This document shows positions 35,733 to 45,006 of a DNA stretch of 64,000 nucleotides, one piece after another. The stretch covers positions 62,001 to 126,000 of the forward strand of contig NZ_JACHHK010000002.1 in assembly GCF_014202755.1 (NCBI RefSeq), given 5' to 3'. The translations under genes and the position numbers were made by a program. The notes below the pieces were generated by a model. That model had not been told where the DNA came from and did not search any database. It saw nothing but the letters and a program-made list of their open reading frames with translations. The number at the start of each line of letters is the position of its first letter. The first letter of the stretch is position 1. The stretch is from Catenisphaera adipataccumulans. GTDB taxonomy: Bacteria > Bacillota_I > Bacilli_A > Erysipelotrichales > Erysipelotrichaceae.

Positions 35733-36735
35733 AAGGACCCCTTTCCAAGACAGCACGCACCTGATCGAAGGACCATTGCTCCAATACAAAGGAACCCAGC
35801 TCCTTGACCAGGACCACCGTCACCGAACCCGCATTATTTTTCTTATCGTGCGCAATAAAATCCATCAGTACATCGACATCATAGTCCGGCACCGGCGGGA
35901 TATGCAGCTTCTCATAGATCGTGAGCACCTGCTTTTTCAAAGCAGCATTTTCGATCATGAACAACATGCCCATTGCGACGCACTCGCCGTGCAGATAGGT
36001 ATTCAGGCCATAGGCACCTTCGATCGCATGACCGATCGTATGACCAAAATTCAGACACTTGCGCAGACCGCTTTCTTTTTCATCCTGCTCCACGACCCGA
36101 CGTTTCACGTCGATGGAATGTTCGATGATCGCATCGATGCATCGATCATCGCTTTCAAACAGGCGGAACAATTCCGGATCCTGGATCAAACCAGTTTTCA
36201 ACGCTTCCATCAAACCATTGTTGATCTGACGCTGCGGCAGCGTCTGGAGAACATCCGGATCGATCAGTACGGCCTTCGGCTGATAAAAGGCGCCGACGAT
36301 ATTTTTGACCGCACCCACGTCGATCGCTACTTTGCCGCCGACACTGGAATCCACCTGCGATAATACTGTGGTCGGCAAATTATAGAAATCGATGCCGCGC
36401 ATATAGCTTGATGCCACAAATCCGGCCAGATCGCCGGTCACGCCGCCGCCTAAAGCAATTACGGCATCTTTACGCGTGAAATGCGCATCGATCAATTGTT
36501 TCAAAAGATTTTCATACTGTGTAAAACATTTCGAACCTTCCCCTTCCGGGAAAGTCAATACCAGTCCGTCCGGAAGCTGTTTCCGGATCAATTCCACCCA
36601 TTTTTCCGGCACACCGCTTTCTGTGATCAGCGCGACTTTGCGCTGTACATCCAAGAAATCGCCGATATGTGTCAGCACACCGCGCTCCAGGACGATCGGA
36701 TACGAGTTTTTATCCAAATGAACGACCATTTTCAT
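35722..36735 (-). CDS. aroB: 3-dehydroquinate synthase
   Basis: 337 residues. The start at 36735 (MKMVVHLDKNSYP) has AAGGAG ten bases upstream; the longer frame above it lacks a site. NAD-binding GGGVTGDLAGFVA, the metal-binding Glu and His residues in the region LMEALKTGLI...NFGHTIGHAIE, and LHGECVAMGM mark AroB. It makes dehydroquinate from DAHP, step two of the shikimate pathway. It is the first gene of the leftward aroB-aroC-aroA-tyrA operon. No DAHP synthase, aroD, aroE or aroK lies in the window. Confidence 0.95.
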   Translation of the reverse strand: MKMVVHLDKNSYPIVLERGVLTHIGDFLDVQRKVALITESGVPEKWVELIRKQLPDGLVLTFPEGEGSKCFTQYENLLKQLIDAHFTRKDAVIALGGGVTGDLAGFVASSYMRGIDFYNLPTTVLSQVDSSVGGKVAIDVGAVKNIVGAFYQPKAVLIDPDVLQTLPQRQINNGLMEALKTGLIQDPELFRLFESDDRCIDAIIEHSIDVKRRVVEQDEKESGLRKCLNFGHTIGHAIEGAYGLNTYLHGECVAMGMLFMIENAALKKQVLTIYEKLHIPPVPDYDVDVLMDFIAHDKKNNAGSVTVVLVKELGSFVLEQWSFDQVRAVLERGPYEE

Positions 36736-36826
36736 AATTTTATTGCTCCTTATCAGTTCGATTTTACCATGAAGTGACAAAAAGACGAAAAAATGTAAAT
36801 AAAGTCCATGAAAACAAAGCAATTTT

Positions 36827-36855
36827 TTTCAGAAAAATGAAACTTGTGGTATGAT
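36827..36855 (+). promoter_or_regulatory. pheA promoter
   Basis: TTTCAG (36827-36832), 17-base spacer, TATGAT (36850-36855), about 19 bases before the start codon. The divergent aroB promoter must lie in the same 138-base gap but is less clear. Confidence 0.6.
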
Positions 36856-36873
36856 TATGAGCAGAGGTGAGCT

Positions 36874-37968
36874 ATGAACCAACTGGAAGAAGCACGGCAC
36901 CGCATCGATGTGATCGACCGCCAAATGGCAGATCTTTATCAGCAGCGCATGGACGCTGCCCGCGACGTTCTGCACTATAAGAAAGCCAACGGCCTGCCGA
37001 TCCTGGATGCCAAGCGTGAACAGCGCGTGATCGAAAAGAACACGCAGTACATCACCAATCCGGATTATCTGCCGTTTTATCGGGAATTTATGAAAGATGT
37101 GATGAGCAATTCACGCCGTTACCAGCAGACCTTGATGTCACAGGACATCGTGGCATATGCGGGCGTGAAAGGTGCCTTTGCCCATATGGTCAGCGAACGC
37201 TTGTTCCCGGGTCATCCGATGCGCTCCTGCAAATCGTTTGACGACGTCTTTCAGGCTGTGGTCAACCGCGAAGCGCAGTACGGTGTCATTCCATTTGAAA
37301 ACAACAACTCCGGCTTGGTCGGAGAAGTGCTGGACGCGTTGATGAAATACCCGGTATACATTCATGAAATGGCCGACCAAAGAATCAAACAGTGCTTACT
37401 GGGCGTTCCCGGCGCCACCTTGAAAGATGTGCAGTATGTCTATTCGAAAGATCAGGCATTGGCACAGGCACAAAAATTTTTGAAGCCGCTGCAGGTACAG
37501 ACCGTAGCGTATCCAAACACCGCATTGGCCGCACGCTATGTGGCCGATGAACAGGACATCCACAAAGCAGCCATCGGCGCCCGAGAAAACGCCGATCTGT
37601 ACAATCTGGAGATCCTGGCGGAAGGGATCGAAGAAAATCCTGAAAATACCACGCGCTTTGTGATCATTGGACGGGAACCGCTGATGAATGGTGAGCATTT
37701 CAGCATTCTCTTCACGATCAAGCACACCAGCGGATCACTGGCCCGGATCATTGAGATCATTGCGAAATACGGACTGAACATGGACAGTATTCAGTCCCGG
37801 CCGATCAAAGGCCGCCCGTTTGAGTATTTCTTCTTTATTGAAATGGACGGCAGCGCGGATGCGGAAAATACCCGAAAGTGTCTGAAAGAATTAAAACCGA
37901 TGTGCGAGTCATACAAAGCATTGGGGACATACCCGATCATCGGCGAGAGGAAGGATGAAAAAGAATGA
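36874..37968 (+). CDS. pheA: Bifunctional chorismate mutase / prephenate dehydratase
   Basis: 364 residues in three domains. An AroQ-type chorismate mutase (about 1-85, with RIDVIDRQMADL and KREQRVIE) is followed by prephenate dehydratase (about 90-275, AYAGVKGAFAH...VIPFENNNSG...TTRFVIIGRE) and an ACT domain (about 280-355, SILFTIKHTSGSLARI and ESYKALGTYP) that should bind phenylalanine for feedback control. It leads chorismate to phenylpyruvate. The typical ESRP of the ACT domain reads QSRP here. It overlaps the following aminotransferase gene by four bases and faces the aro operon divergently. Confidence 0.93.
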   Translation: MNQLEEARHRIDVIDRQMADLYQQRMDAARDVLHYKKANGLPILDAKREQRVIEKNTQYITNPDYLPFYREFMKDVMSNSRRYQQTLMSQDIVAYAGVKGAFAHMVSERLFPGHPMRSCKSFDDVFQAVVNREAQYGVIPFENNNSGLVGEVLDALMKYPVYIHEMADQRIKQCLLGVPGATLKDVQYVYSKDQALAQAQKFLKPLQVQTVAYPNTALAARYVADEQDIHKAAIGARENADLYNLEILAEGIEENPENTTRFVIIGREPLMNGEHFSILFTIKHTSGSLARIIEIIAKYGLNMDSIQSRPIKGRPFEYFFFIEMDGSADAENTRKCLKELKPMCESYKALGTYPIIGERKDEKE

Positions 37969-39194
37969 GCTTTTTGAAAGAGAGTGTGAACCGTCAGCCA
38001 TTGGCAGACGCCGTCTTTGCGATTGCCGCAAAGGCCAAAGAAGACAAGGAACTAAACGGACCGGAACATGTGGTCGACGCGACCATCGGTTCTCTATACG
38101 GAGAAGACGGAAAATTGGTGGCGCTGGATACGGTCTATGATTCATTAAAAAACATGGATAACCGCGTACTGGCCAAATACGCCTCCAGCTTTACCGGCAA
38201 CCCGGACTTCAAAGAACATATGTACGACTGGGGCCTGGACGGCAACAGTTCGCTGGCACACGATGTAGTGGCAACACCGGGCGGAACCGGTGCGGTGGCA
38301 ATGGGCATCGATGAATTCCTGGAAGCAGGCGAAACCATCATTCTGCCGAACATCGCGTGGGGTTCTTATAAATTAATGGCGCAGATGGACAACTTGAACA
38401 TCGAAACCTATGAAATGTTTGACGGCGATGCATTTAATCTGAAATCCTTCAAGGAAGTCTGTGAGAAGGTCATGGTCCGTCAGAATAAATTGGTGATCGT
38501 GATCAACTCCCCGTGCCATAACCCGACCGGTTATTCACTGACCGATGAGGAGTGGGCAAAAGTTGTCGAGATCATGAATGAATGCGCAAAAAGCGTATCG
38601 GTCGTATTGATCAACGATGTCGCCTATATCGATTTTGCGTACGGTCAGAAGGCAGCGAAGAAGTACTTCCGCGCATTTGACAAAATCAGCGACAATGTCG
38701 TTGTGGAAGTGGCATACAGCCTGTCGAAATCGATGACCAGCTATGGTCTGCGCTGCGGGGCAGCGATCCTGCTGGCACAGCAGCAAAAAACCATCGACGA
38801 AATCGTGACGGTTTTTGCGAAAGATGCCCGGGCGACCTGGTCCAACATCAACAACGGTGCCATGGCCATGTTTGTCGATGTTCTCGACAACAAGCCGGAG
38901 GAATACAATGCCGAGCGCCAGAAATATGTCGATCTTCTGCAGAAACGCAGCAGCACCTTCATCAAGGAAGCCGATGAAGTCGGCCTGAGCCATTATCCAT
39001 ATAAAGAAGGATTCTTCGTTACGCTGAATATGGACAATAAGACCCGTGATGCGTATCATGAAGCCTTGATGGCCAACCATATTTATACGGTCAAGGTCAA
39101 CCAAGGCATCCGGGTAGCGGTCTGTTCGCTGCCGGTCAGCCAGTGCCAAGGCCTGGCTGCCAAGATGAAGAAAATTCTGGACACGGTTCAATAA
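37965..39194 (+). CDS. Class I aminotransferase, probably aromatic amino acid aminotransferase
   Basis: PLP enzyme of the aspartate aminotransferase fold, 409 residues. The cofactor lysine is in YSLSKSMTSYGLRCG (about residue 247), preceded by NSPCHNPTG (about 178-186, with the PLP-contacting Asn) and NDVAYID. The family label is safe; substrate is inferred from translational coupling to pheA (ATGA overlap), which suggests it makes phenylalanine and tyrosine from the keto acids, though aspartate may be a partner. A terminator follows. Confidence 0.88.
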   Translation: MSFLKESVNRQPLADAVFAIAAKAKEDKELNGPEHVVDATIGSLYGEDGKLVALDTVYDSLKNMDNRVLAKYASSFTGNPDFKEHMYDWGLDGNSSLAHDVVATPGGTGAVAMGIDEFLEAGETIILPNIAWGSYKLMAQMDNLNIETYEMFDGDAFNLKSFKEVCEKVMVRQNKLVIVINSPCHNPTGYSLTDEEWAKVVEIMNECAKSVSVVLINDVAYIDFAYGQKAAKKYFRAFDKISDNVVVEVAYSLSKSMTSYGLRCGAAILLAQQQKTIDEIVTVFAKDARATWSNINNGAMAMFVDVLDNKPEEYNAERQKYVDLLQKRSSTFIKEADEVGLSHYPYKEGFFVTLNMDNKTRDAYHEALMANHIYTVKVNQGIRVAVCSLPVSQCQGLAAKMKKILDTVQ

Positions 39195-39203
39195 AGAAGC
39201 GAT

Positions 39204-39228
39204 GCCGCCGGATCCCGGCGGCTTTTTT
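39204..39228 (+). terminator. Terminator after the pheA operon
   Basis: GCCGCCGGATCCCGGCGGC hairpin followed by TTTTTT. Confidence 0.92.
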
Positions 39229-39329
39229 GCATCTAGTCCGATTGTGTCATCTCCATATAGGAAAACAATAAGAAATATGCTAAAATAGGATAAATGAAAG
39301 GGATAACAAATAAGGAGAACAGAAACAAA

Positions 39330-40805
39330 ATGGAGAGACGTGCAGGCATATTGTGTCCTGTTTTTTCCATTCCTTCCAATCAAGGAATCGGTGATTTCGG
39401 AACCAAAACAGAAAAAATGATCGATATCATCGCCGATGCCGGCTATAAGATCTGGCAGATCCTGCCGCTGCAAGTGACCGGACCGACGCATTCGCCGTAC
39501 CAGACTTTATCCAGCTTTGCCGGTGACCCGATTTACATCAATATTGACCGTCTGAGCGAAATGGGACTGATCACGCAAAGCTCGATCGTCAATTGTAATA
39601 AATTTAAAAACTTTGTCGACTATGATAAGGTCCGCACATTCAAAGAAAAATACTTCCGCCGGGCTTTCCATAGCTTTAAAAAGGAATTTGACGCCTTCAA
39701 AGACGATTACCATGCCTTTAAACAAAGCGCCTTCTGGCTCGATGACTGGGCCGTGTTCCAGCTGTTCCATGATCTGCACGAAGGCAAAGACTGGACCCAG
39801 TGGGACGAAGAATACAAACAATGGCCATATGATAAAAGCGCGGTGGATCTGCGCGATTACGAAGATGAGCTGTTTTACATTAAATTTCTGCAGTACATCT
39901 TCTACAAGCAGTTCGATGACATCGTGATGTATGCTCATTCCCGCGGTCTGGAAGTCATGGGAGATATTCCGTTCTATGTCGATCTGGACAGTGCCGATAT
40001 GTGGACCAACCGCGAGGATTTCATGATTGACCGCGAAGGCAACGCCTCTTTCGTTGCCGGCTGTCCGCCGGATTATTTCAGCGCCGACGGCCAACGCTGG
40101 GGCATGCCCGTCTACAACTTTGAGCACCAGATCAACAATGACTTTTCGTTCTGGACCCGCCGCATGCGCTGGATGAGCCGGTGCTGCGACATGATCCGCA
40201 TCGATCATTTCCGTGCTTTCGATACCTATTGGAAGATCCCTTCTTCCTGCCCGACCGCAGTAGAAGGCGAATGGATCGAATCACCGGGAGAAAATCTGCT
40301 GCGGGCGATCATCGATGCCTGCCCGGGCATCCAAATGGTGGCCGAGGATCTAGGTGATCAGCTGCGTCCGGAATTGTATGCGCTGGAACGCGAATTCGGC
40401 ATTCCGGGCATGGAACTGCTGCTTTTCAAGCTCGAAAGCAAAGTATTGAAAAAACCGCTGCCGGAGCACATTGTCCTATATACCGGCACACATGACAATG
40501 AAACGGTCTGCCAGGCCTATCAATCTTTTTCAAACAATAAACGGATCAGCCTGCGCCGGTTCTTCAAGAAGCGCGGCTATACGCACCGTAAATTCAATGA
40601 GCTGGTCTGCCACTTTGCGCTGGACAGCGAGGCCGATACGGTGATCCTGCCGATCTGGGATATCTGCGGCTACAAAGAAGAAGCGCGCATCAATACGCCT
40701 GGTACGATCAGTGACAAAAACTGGACGTGGAAACTGAAAGATTTCAAGACCTTCCCGGCACTGGTGGCCAACACCAAAGACTGGGTAGAGAATGCAGGAC
40801 GTTGA
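39330..40805 (+). CDS. malQ: 4-alpha-glucanotransferase (amylomaltase)
   Basis: GH77 enzyme of 491 residues that transfers maltooligosaccharide units and so handles maltodextrins or glycogen. N-terminal GILCPVFSIPSNQGIGDFG, PLQVTGPTHSPYQTLSSFAGDPIYI, GDIPFYVDLDSADMW, the nucleophile region IRIDHFRAFDTYW, the acid Glu in MVAEDLGDQ and YTGTHDNET are all there. I start at ATG 39330 because family members begin close to that sequence; AAGGAG lies 12 bases upstream. An in-frame ATG at 39294 is possible. Single-gene transcript with terminators on both sides; no glycogen phosphorylase nearby. Confidence 0.93.
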   Translation: MERRAGILCPVFSIPSNQGIGDFGTKTEKMIDIIADAGYKIWQILPLQVTGPTHSPYQTLSSFAGDPIYINIDRLSEMGLITQSSIVNCNKFKNFVDYDKVRTFKEKYFRRAFHSFKKEFDAFKDDYHAFKQSAFWLDDWAVFQLFHDLHEGKDWTQWDEEYKQWPYDKSAVDLRDYEDELFYIKFLQYIFYKQFDDIVMYAHSRGLEVMGDIPFYVDLDSADMWTNREDFMIDREGNASFVAGCPPDYFSADGQRWGMPVYNFEHQINNDFSFWTRRMRWMSRCCDMIRIDHFRAFDTYWKIPSSCPTAVEGEWIESPGENLLRAIIDACPGIQMVAEDLGDQLRPELYALEREFGIPGMELLLFKLESKVLKKPLPEHIVLYTGTHDNETVCQAYQSFSNNKRISLRRFFKKRGYTHRKFNELVCHFALDSEADTVILPIWDICGYKEEARINTPGTISDKNWTWKLKDFKTFPALVANTKDWVENAGR

Positions 40806-40806
40806 T

Positions 40807-40831
40807 AAAAGCCCGAAATTCGGGCTTTTTT
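40807..40831 (+). terminator. Terminator of malQ
   Basis: AAAAGCCCGAAATTCGGGCTTTTTT, a perfect stem and T-run. Confidence 0.92.
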
Positions 40832-40936
40832 CATGTTTTGCTCATATTTTGAAAATAATGCAAAAAAGGGTTTTATTCACTGAAAAAATAGCCTTATAAT
40901 AAAAGTAACATTGATATTATGCGAGGAGGTTTAAAC

Positions 40937-41242
40937 ATGGCAGAAATCAAAAAATTCATTTGTGTCTGCGGTTCGGGTGTCGGCAGCTCGATGATGGTAC
41001 AAATGAATGTTGAAAAAGTAATGAAAGAACTCGGTAAAAAGGGCATCACGGTAGAACATGCCAAGATCGAAGGTTTGGAACCGGAAGAAAATACCGTTTA
41101 CGTGATCGCGAAAGAATTAGCACCGCAGTTCGAGAAATTCCCGCGCCGCGTGGAATTGGATCAGATCATGTCGATGAAGGAACTGAGACCGAAAATCGAA
41201 AAAGTATTTGAACAGACAGAGGATCAATTTGTGATCGGATAA
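40937..41242 (+). CDS. Orphan PTS system IIB-type protein
   Basis: 101 residues. The N-terminal CVCGSGVGSSMMVQMNVEKVMKE is the phosphocysteine loop of the PTS IIB proteins of the ascorbate/galactitol (UlaB/GatB-like) group; the phosphorylated Cys would be in CGSGVGSS. Such proteins pass phosphate from IIA to the sugar entering through IIC. No IIA or IIC gene is near and the gene has its own terminators, so it may serve a transporter elsewhere or have a regulatory role. Start at ATG 40937 after GAGGAGGT. Confidence 0.8.
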   Translation: MAEIKKFICVCGSGVGSSMMVQMNVEKVMKELGKKGITVEHAKIEGLEPEENTVYVIAKELAPQFEKFPRRVELDQIMSMKELRPKIEKVFEQTEDQFVIG

Positions 41243-41244
41243 TG

Positions 41245-41270
41245 AAAAAAGGCCAAATGGCCTTTTTATT
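41245..41270 (+). terminator. Terminator after the PTS IIB gene
   Basis: AAAAAGGCCAAATGGCCTTTTT hairpin with T-run. Confidence 0.88.
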
Positions 41271-41286
41271 TTGCGAAATTCACCGC

Positions 41287-41314
41287 TTGACTTTCCTGCA
41301 GAACCTTTTACAAT
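41287..41314 (+). promoter_or_regulatory. Promoter of the patatin gene, placed for a leaderless mRNA
   Basis: TTGACT (41287-41292), 16-base spacer, TACAAT (41309-41314). Only seven bases separate the -10 box from the ATG at 41322, and no Shine-Dalgarno sequence is present between them. Confidence 0.65.
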
Positions 41315-41321
41315 CGATTAT

Positions 41322-42170
41322 ATGAGAAAAGGATTGATATTAGAGGGAGGCGCCATGCGCGGCTTATTCAGTGCCGGGGTCATGGACGTCATGATGGAAA
41401 ACGGCATTGATTTTGACGGCGCCATCGGCGTATCGGCCGGCGCTGCTTTTGGATGCAACTATAAATCGAAACAAATCGGCCGCACCATCCGCTATAACAT
41501 CCGCTTTGCGGACGAATGGCGCTACTGCAGCTGGCGCTCTTGGCTGCTGACGGGCGATTTATATGGTGCGGATTTCTGCTACAAGGAACTGCCCGCACAT
41601 TTGGATGTCTTTGATTTCCAGACGTTCCGTAAAAACCCGATGGAATTCTATGTTGTCTGCACCGATGCCCATACGGCCAAACCGGTTTACCATAAACTGG
41701 TCAAAGGCACCGAACAGGATCTGGACTGGATCCGGGCTTCCGCTTCCATGCCCGTGGTTTCCCATCCGGTGCATATCGATGGTTATGATCTGTTGGACGG
41801 CGGGATCTCCGACTCGGTCCCGGCGCATTACTTTGAATCCATCGGCTACCGGAAAAATGTCATCATTCTGACTCAGCCGGCTGCCTATGTGAAAGAACCG
41901 CAGGATCATCAGAAACTGCTGAAACATGCGCTGCATAATTATCCGGAAGTCTTCAAAAAGCTGGAACACCGTCATGTGGCTTATAATCAAACCATGGCTT
42001 ATATCCGGCAGCTGGAACAGACCGGGCAGGCATTTGTCGTCCGGCCGCCGCGGCCGCTGCAGATCGGCTCGATCGAACACGATCCGGAAGAGATGAAACG
42101 TGTCTACAAGATCGGCAAGGCCGAAGGCAAACGCCAGGTTGAAAAAATGAAACAATTTCTGAGCGAGTGA
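41322..42170 (+). CDS. Patatin-like phospholipase
   Basis: 282 residues. The oxyanion-hole motif EGGAMRGLFSAG, the nucleophile elbow GVSAGA (about 40) and the catalytic DGGISD dyad Asp (about 167) define the patatin family of Ser-Asp acyl hydrolases. The YqeJ/YjjU-like subgroup has this length and style. It probably acts on membrane or dietary lipids as a cytoplasmic esterase; no signal peptide is seen. Start at 41322 matches the family N-terminus (MRKGLILEGG) although no ribosome binding site precedes it, see the promoter entry. A stem GAGCGAGTGATCGCTC with T-run ends the gene. Confidence 0.88.
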   Translation: MRKGLILEGGAMRGLFSAGVMDVMMENGIDFDGAIGVSAGAAFGCNYKSKQIGRTIRYNIRFADEWRYCSWRSWLLTGDLYGADFCYKELPAHLDVFDFQTFRKNPMEFYVVCTDAHTAKPVYHKLVKGTEQDLDWIRASASMPVVSHPVHIDGYDLLDGGISDSVPAHYFESIGYRKNVIILTQPAAYVKEPQDHQKLLKHALHNYPEVFKKLEHRHVAYNQTMAYIRQLEQTGQAFVVRPPRPLQIGSIEHDPEEMKRVYKIGKAEGKRQVEKMKQFLSE

Positions 42171-42183
42171 TCGCTCATTTTTT
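42161..42183 (+). terminator. Terminator of the patatin gene
   Basis: GAGCGA-gtga-TCGCTC stem containing the stop codon, followed by seven T residues. The convergent gene ends at 42183. Confidence 0.8.
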
Positions 42184-42707
42184 TATGCCGAACCCGCTAC
42201 ATCTTCCGGGAACAGTTCATTCCATCGGCGCATATACGTCGAATTCAGATAGGGCGTGATATCGCGGCCCTGTTTCTCGTATTTTGTTTTGAGCCGGCGG
42301 TCGACCTTGGCCCTTTTCGCTTCGTTCAGCTTGCCCTCATCATTGGCCACCATCCAGTTGGCCAGATGATCCCGATAATCTTCAAAGTATTTCAGCTTGC
42401 CGTTGACATAGTCGACGAAAGGACGTTTGCGATAAAAACTTGTGAGCAGATCCCGCTCTTTCAGCACGGCCTCGATGCATAAGATGTTCATCATCGCACA
42501 GCGCAGTGCGTTGCCTAAGTAAACGGACACGTTATCTAACGTTTCCTTCGGCAGATCATTCAGCAGGACCAGCGCAACGTTATCACCGGCAATGATCTGC
42601 GTCGAAAGCATGTTCATCAGCTGCTCGGAATCAAAGCCTTCAAATAGTTCTACGGTCATCGGCACTAACCGCTGCAGAAATTCTTTATCAATATTACTTT
42701 CTTCCAT
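42183..42707 (-). CDS. Conserved hypothetical protein, cytoplasmic
   Basis: 174 residues, mostly predicted helical, no signal peptide or membrane helix. The N-terminal half is acidic and hydrophobic (MTVELFEGFDSEQLMNMLS), the C-terminal half basic and aromatic (YFEDYRDHLANWMV...RLKTKYEKQGRD). I do not recognise it. ATG 42707 is preceded by GGGGGAAGGG-type bases. It is divergent from the XRE regulator and pot genes, but a shared role is not supported. Confidence 0.75.
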   Translation of the reverse strand: MEESNIDKEFLQRLVPMTVELFEGFDSEQLMNMLSTQIIAGDNVALVLLNDLPKETLDNVSVYLGNALRCAMMNILCIEAVLKERDLLTSFYRKRPFVDYVNGKLKYFEDYRDHLANWMVANDEGKLNEAKRAKVDRRLKTKYEKQGRDITPYLNSTYMRRWNELFPEDVAGSA

Positions 42708-42788
42708 GGACCCTTCCCCCCTTTGCGTGTATCCTCCATATTAGCCGGACCGTGAAAAAAATCAAGTAAAAAATTGCACAGAACGCTC

Positions 42789-42816
42789 TTGCACTTTATG
42801 CCATATCCTGTATAAT
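42789..42816 (+). promoter_or_regulatory. Promoter of the XRE-pot operon
   Basis: TTGCAC (42789-42794), 16-base spacer, TATAAT (42811-42816), 57 bases before the regulator's start. Confidence 0.75.
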
Positions 42817-42873
42817 ATCCATGGTTTATTTAAATGAACAAAAAGTTTAAAAAATAAAACAGAAAGGAGCTTT

Positions 42874-43407
42874 ATGGAACTTGGCAAAAAAATCAAGGCC
42901 CTGCGTCTGCAGAATGGTCTCACGTTGGAAGAGCTGGCAGCCCGTTCGGAACTGACCAAAGGCTTTTTATCCCAGCTGGAACGCGACCTGACCAGCCCGA
43001 GCGTATCGACCTTAGAGGACATTCTTGAAGCGCTGGGGACCAATCTGTCGGATTTTTTTCATGAAGCAGAACCGGAACAGCTCGTCTTCGGCAAGGAGGA
43101 TTACTTTGTCAACGAACAGGACGGCCGAACCGTCACCTGGATCGTTCCCAATGCGCAGAAAAATGCCATGGAACCGATCCTGCTGAAACTGCAGCCGCAG
43201 TGCTGCAGCGAAACGATCCCGGCTTTCAAAGGAGAAGAATTCGGTTATGTCCTGCAGGGAACGATCCAAATCTGCACAGAGAACCAGACGCTGACCGTCC
43301 GGTCTCACGAAACGTTTTATTTTTCGGCCAGCCGGTCCCATTATTTGAAAAATTCCGGCAAGCGGGAGGCCAAGGTTTTATGGGTCACCAACCCGCCGAT
43401 GTTTTAA
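42874..43407 (+). CDS. XRE-family regulator with cupin domain (PuuR-like)
   Basis: 177 residues. An N-terminal helix-turn-helix (about 1-60, KIKALRLQNGLTLEELAARSELTKGFLSQLERD) is joined to a C-terminal cupin (about 105-175, with FKGEEFGYVLQGTI and FYFSASRSHYLKN). This architecture is typical of regulators of polyamine or amino acid metabolism. It is the first gene of the operon with potA (12-base gap), so it most likely senses polyamines and controls the transporter and itself. Ribosome binding site AAAGGAG. Confidence 0.9.
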   Translation: MELGKKIKALRLQNGLTLEELAARSELTKGFLSQLERDLTSPSVSTLEDILEALGTNLSDFFHEAEPEQLVFGKEDYFVNEQDGRTVTWIVPNAQKNAMEPILLKLQPQCCSETIPAFKGEEFGYVLQGTIQICTENQTLTVRSHETFYFSASRSHYLKNSGKREAKVLWVTNPPMF

Positions 43408-43419
43408 GGAGAGAGGAAA

Positions 43420-45006
43420 ATGGAAGAAAAAAAGAAGATCATTCAATTCCGACACATTGTCAAAAACTTCGATGACCAACAAGTTTTAAAGGGAATTGAT
43501 CTGGATATATATGAAAATGAATTTGTGACGCTGCTCGGGCCCAGCGGCTGCGGCAAGACCACGCTGCTGCGCATTCTGGGCGGTTTTCTGGAACCGACCG
43601 CGGGACAGGTCATTTTTAATGGTGAGGATATTGCCCAAGTGCCGGCTTACAAGCGCGAACTGAACACCGTCTTTCAGCGGTATGCGCTGTTTCCGCACTT
43701 GAATGTCTACGACAACATTGCCTTCGGTCTGAATATCAAAAAAATGAGCAAGGATGTCATCGACCAGAAGGTGATGAAAATGTTAAAGCTGATCGGACTG
43801 GAAGGCTTTGAGAAAAAGAACGTCACGCTGATGTCCGGCGGCCAGCAGCAGCGCGTGGCCATTGCCCGTGCCCTGGTCAACGAACCGCGGGTCCTGCTGC
43901 TCGATGAACCATTGGGCGCGCTGGATCTGAAACTGCGCAAAGAAATGCAGTATGAGCTGAAACGCATCCAGCAGGAAGTCGGCATCACGTTTATTTTCGT
44001 TACCCATGATCAGGAAGAAGCCCTGACCATGAGCGATAAGATCGTGGTCATGAAAGACGGCGAGATCCAGCAGGTCGGTACGCCGGAGGAGATCTACAAC
44101 GAACCGGTCAATCATTATGTTGCCCGCTTCATCGGCGAAAGCAACATCATCCCAGGACGCATGGTGGCGGATGAAAAAGTTTTCTTTGACGATACGGTCT
44201 TTGACTGTGTCGATAAAGGTTTCAAGGAAAACGAACGTGTGGATGTGATCATCCGTCCGGAAGACATTGACATCGTGCCCAAGGAACAGGGCAAACTGAC
44301 CGGTGAGGTGCTTTCGGTCTTATTTAAAGGGGTGCACTATGAGATCATGGTCGAAACCGTACCGGGCACCACGGTCACGGTCAATATGCATGTCCGCAGC
44401 AACTTTGCGATCACCAGCGAAGACGGCAAGGAGAAGATCAGCGCCAACGATTTTTACCTCGACCTGGAAGATATGCAGGACATCGATGAGAAGGAGATCA
44501 TCGCCCGTGCGGATGCGCAGGCCTGGGATCCGGAAACCGATGAATATATCTCGATCACGACCATCGATACCGATCTGAAACGGGAGATCGGCGAATACAG
44601 CGTGCGCTTTGCGACCGCCAACGATACCTCGATCACCCGTAAGATCTGGGTCATCGATCAGCGCGTGGTGGAAAACAAGAAAGCGGACGAAGCCATCAGT
44701 GCGTTCAACTTCTTCAAGACCGTGGATGAGATCCAGGAATCGATGGCGCTGGAGACCGATCTGAAGCTGTGGGCCAATGCCCAGGCATGGAAGATCAGCG
44801 ACGAAGATGAAAGCGTGGACTTGTCCGTGGATTATGATTTTGATCAGGAGCACATCAAGGAAGGTGTCTACCGTGTGACGTTCTCGACGGCCGGCCGGGA
44901 ATTTAAGATCCATACGACCGATTATGTCCCGGAAGGCAAGGAAGTCGGTTTGATGTTCTATCCGGAAGATATCCATGTGATGGAAAAGATGGGGTTCAAC
45001 TCATGA
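43420..45006 (+). CDS. potA: Spermidine/putrescine ABC transporter ATP-binding protein with inserted domain
   Basis: 528 residues, far longer than the usual 350-380. The ATPase has Walker [10 protein letters not shown] (about 39), the signature [14 protein letters not shown] (about 138) and Walker [12 protein letters not shown] (about 158). The TOBE part begins after about 235. Between its strands, about residues 350-490, lie two similar stretches ([13 protein letters not shown].. and [16 protein letters not shown]..) each ending in a strand like YSVRFATA or YRVTFSTA, resembling small Ig-like repeats. After these the normal TOBE ending ([13 protein letters not shown]) resumes. The gene overlaps potB by four bases. 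It powers polyamine import. Confidence 0.92.
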   Translation: MEEKKKIIQFRHIVKNFDDQQVLKGIDLDIYENEFVTLLGPSGCGKTTLLRILGGFLEPTAGQVIFNGEDIAQVPAYKRELNTVFQRYALFPHLNVYDNIAFGLNIKKMSKDVIDQKVMKMLKLIGLEGFEKKNVTLMSGGQQQRVAIARALVNEPRVLLLDEPLGALDLKLRKEMQYELKRIQQEVGITFIFVTHDQEEALTMSDKIVVMKDGEIQQVGTPEEIYNEPVNHYVARFIGESNIIPGRMVADEKVFFDDTVFDCVDKGFKENERVDVIIRPEDIDIVPKEQGKLTGEVLSVLFKGVHYEIMVETVPGTTVTVNMHVRSNFAITSEDGKEKISANDFYLDLEDMQDIDEKEIIARADAQAWDPETDEYISITTIDTDLKREIGEYSVRFATANDTSITRKIWVIDQRVVENKKADEAISAFNFFKTVDEIQESMALETDLKLWANAQAWKISDEDESVDLSVDYDFDQEHIKEGVYRVTFSTAGREFKIHTTDYVPEGKEVGLMFYPEDIHVMEKMGFNS

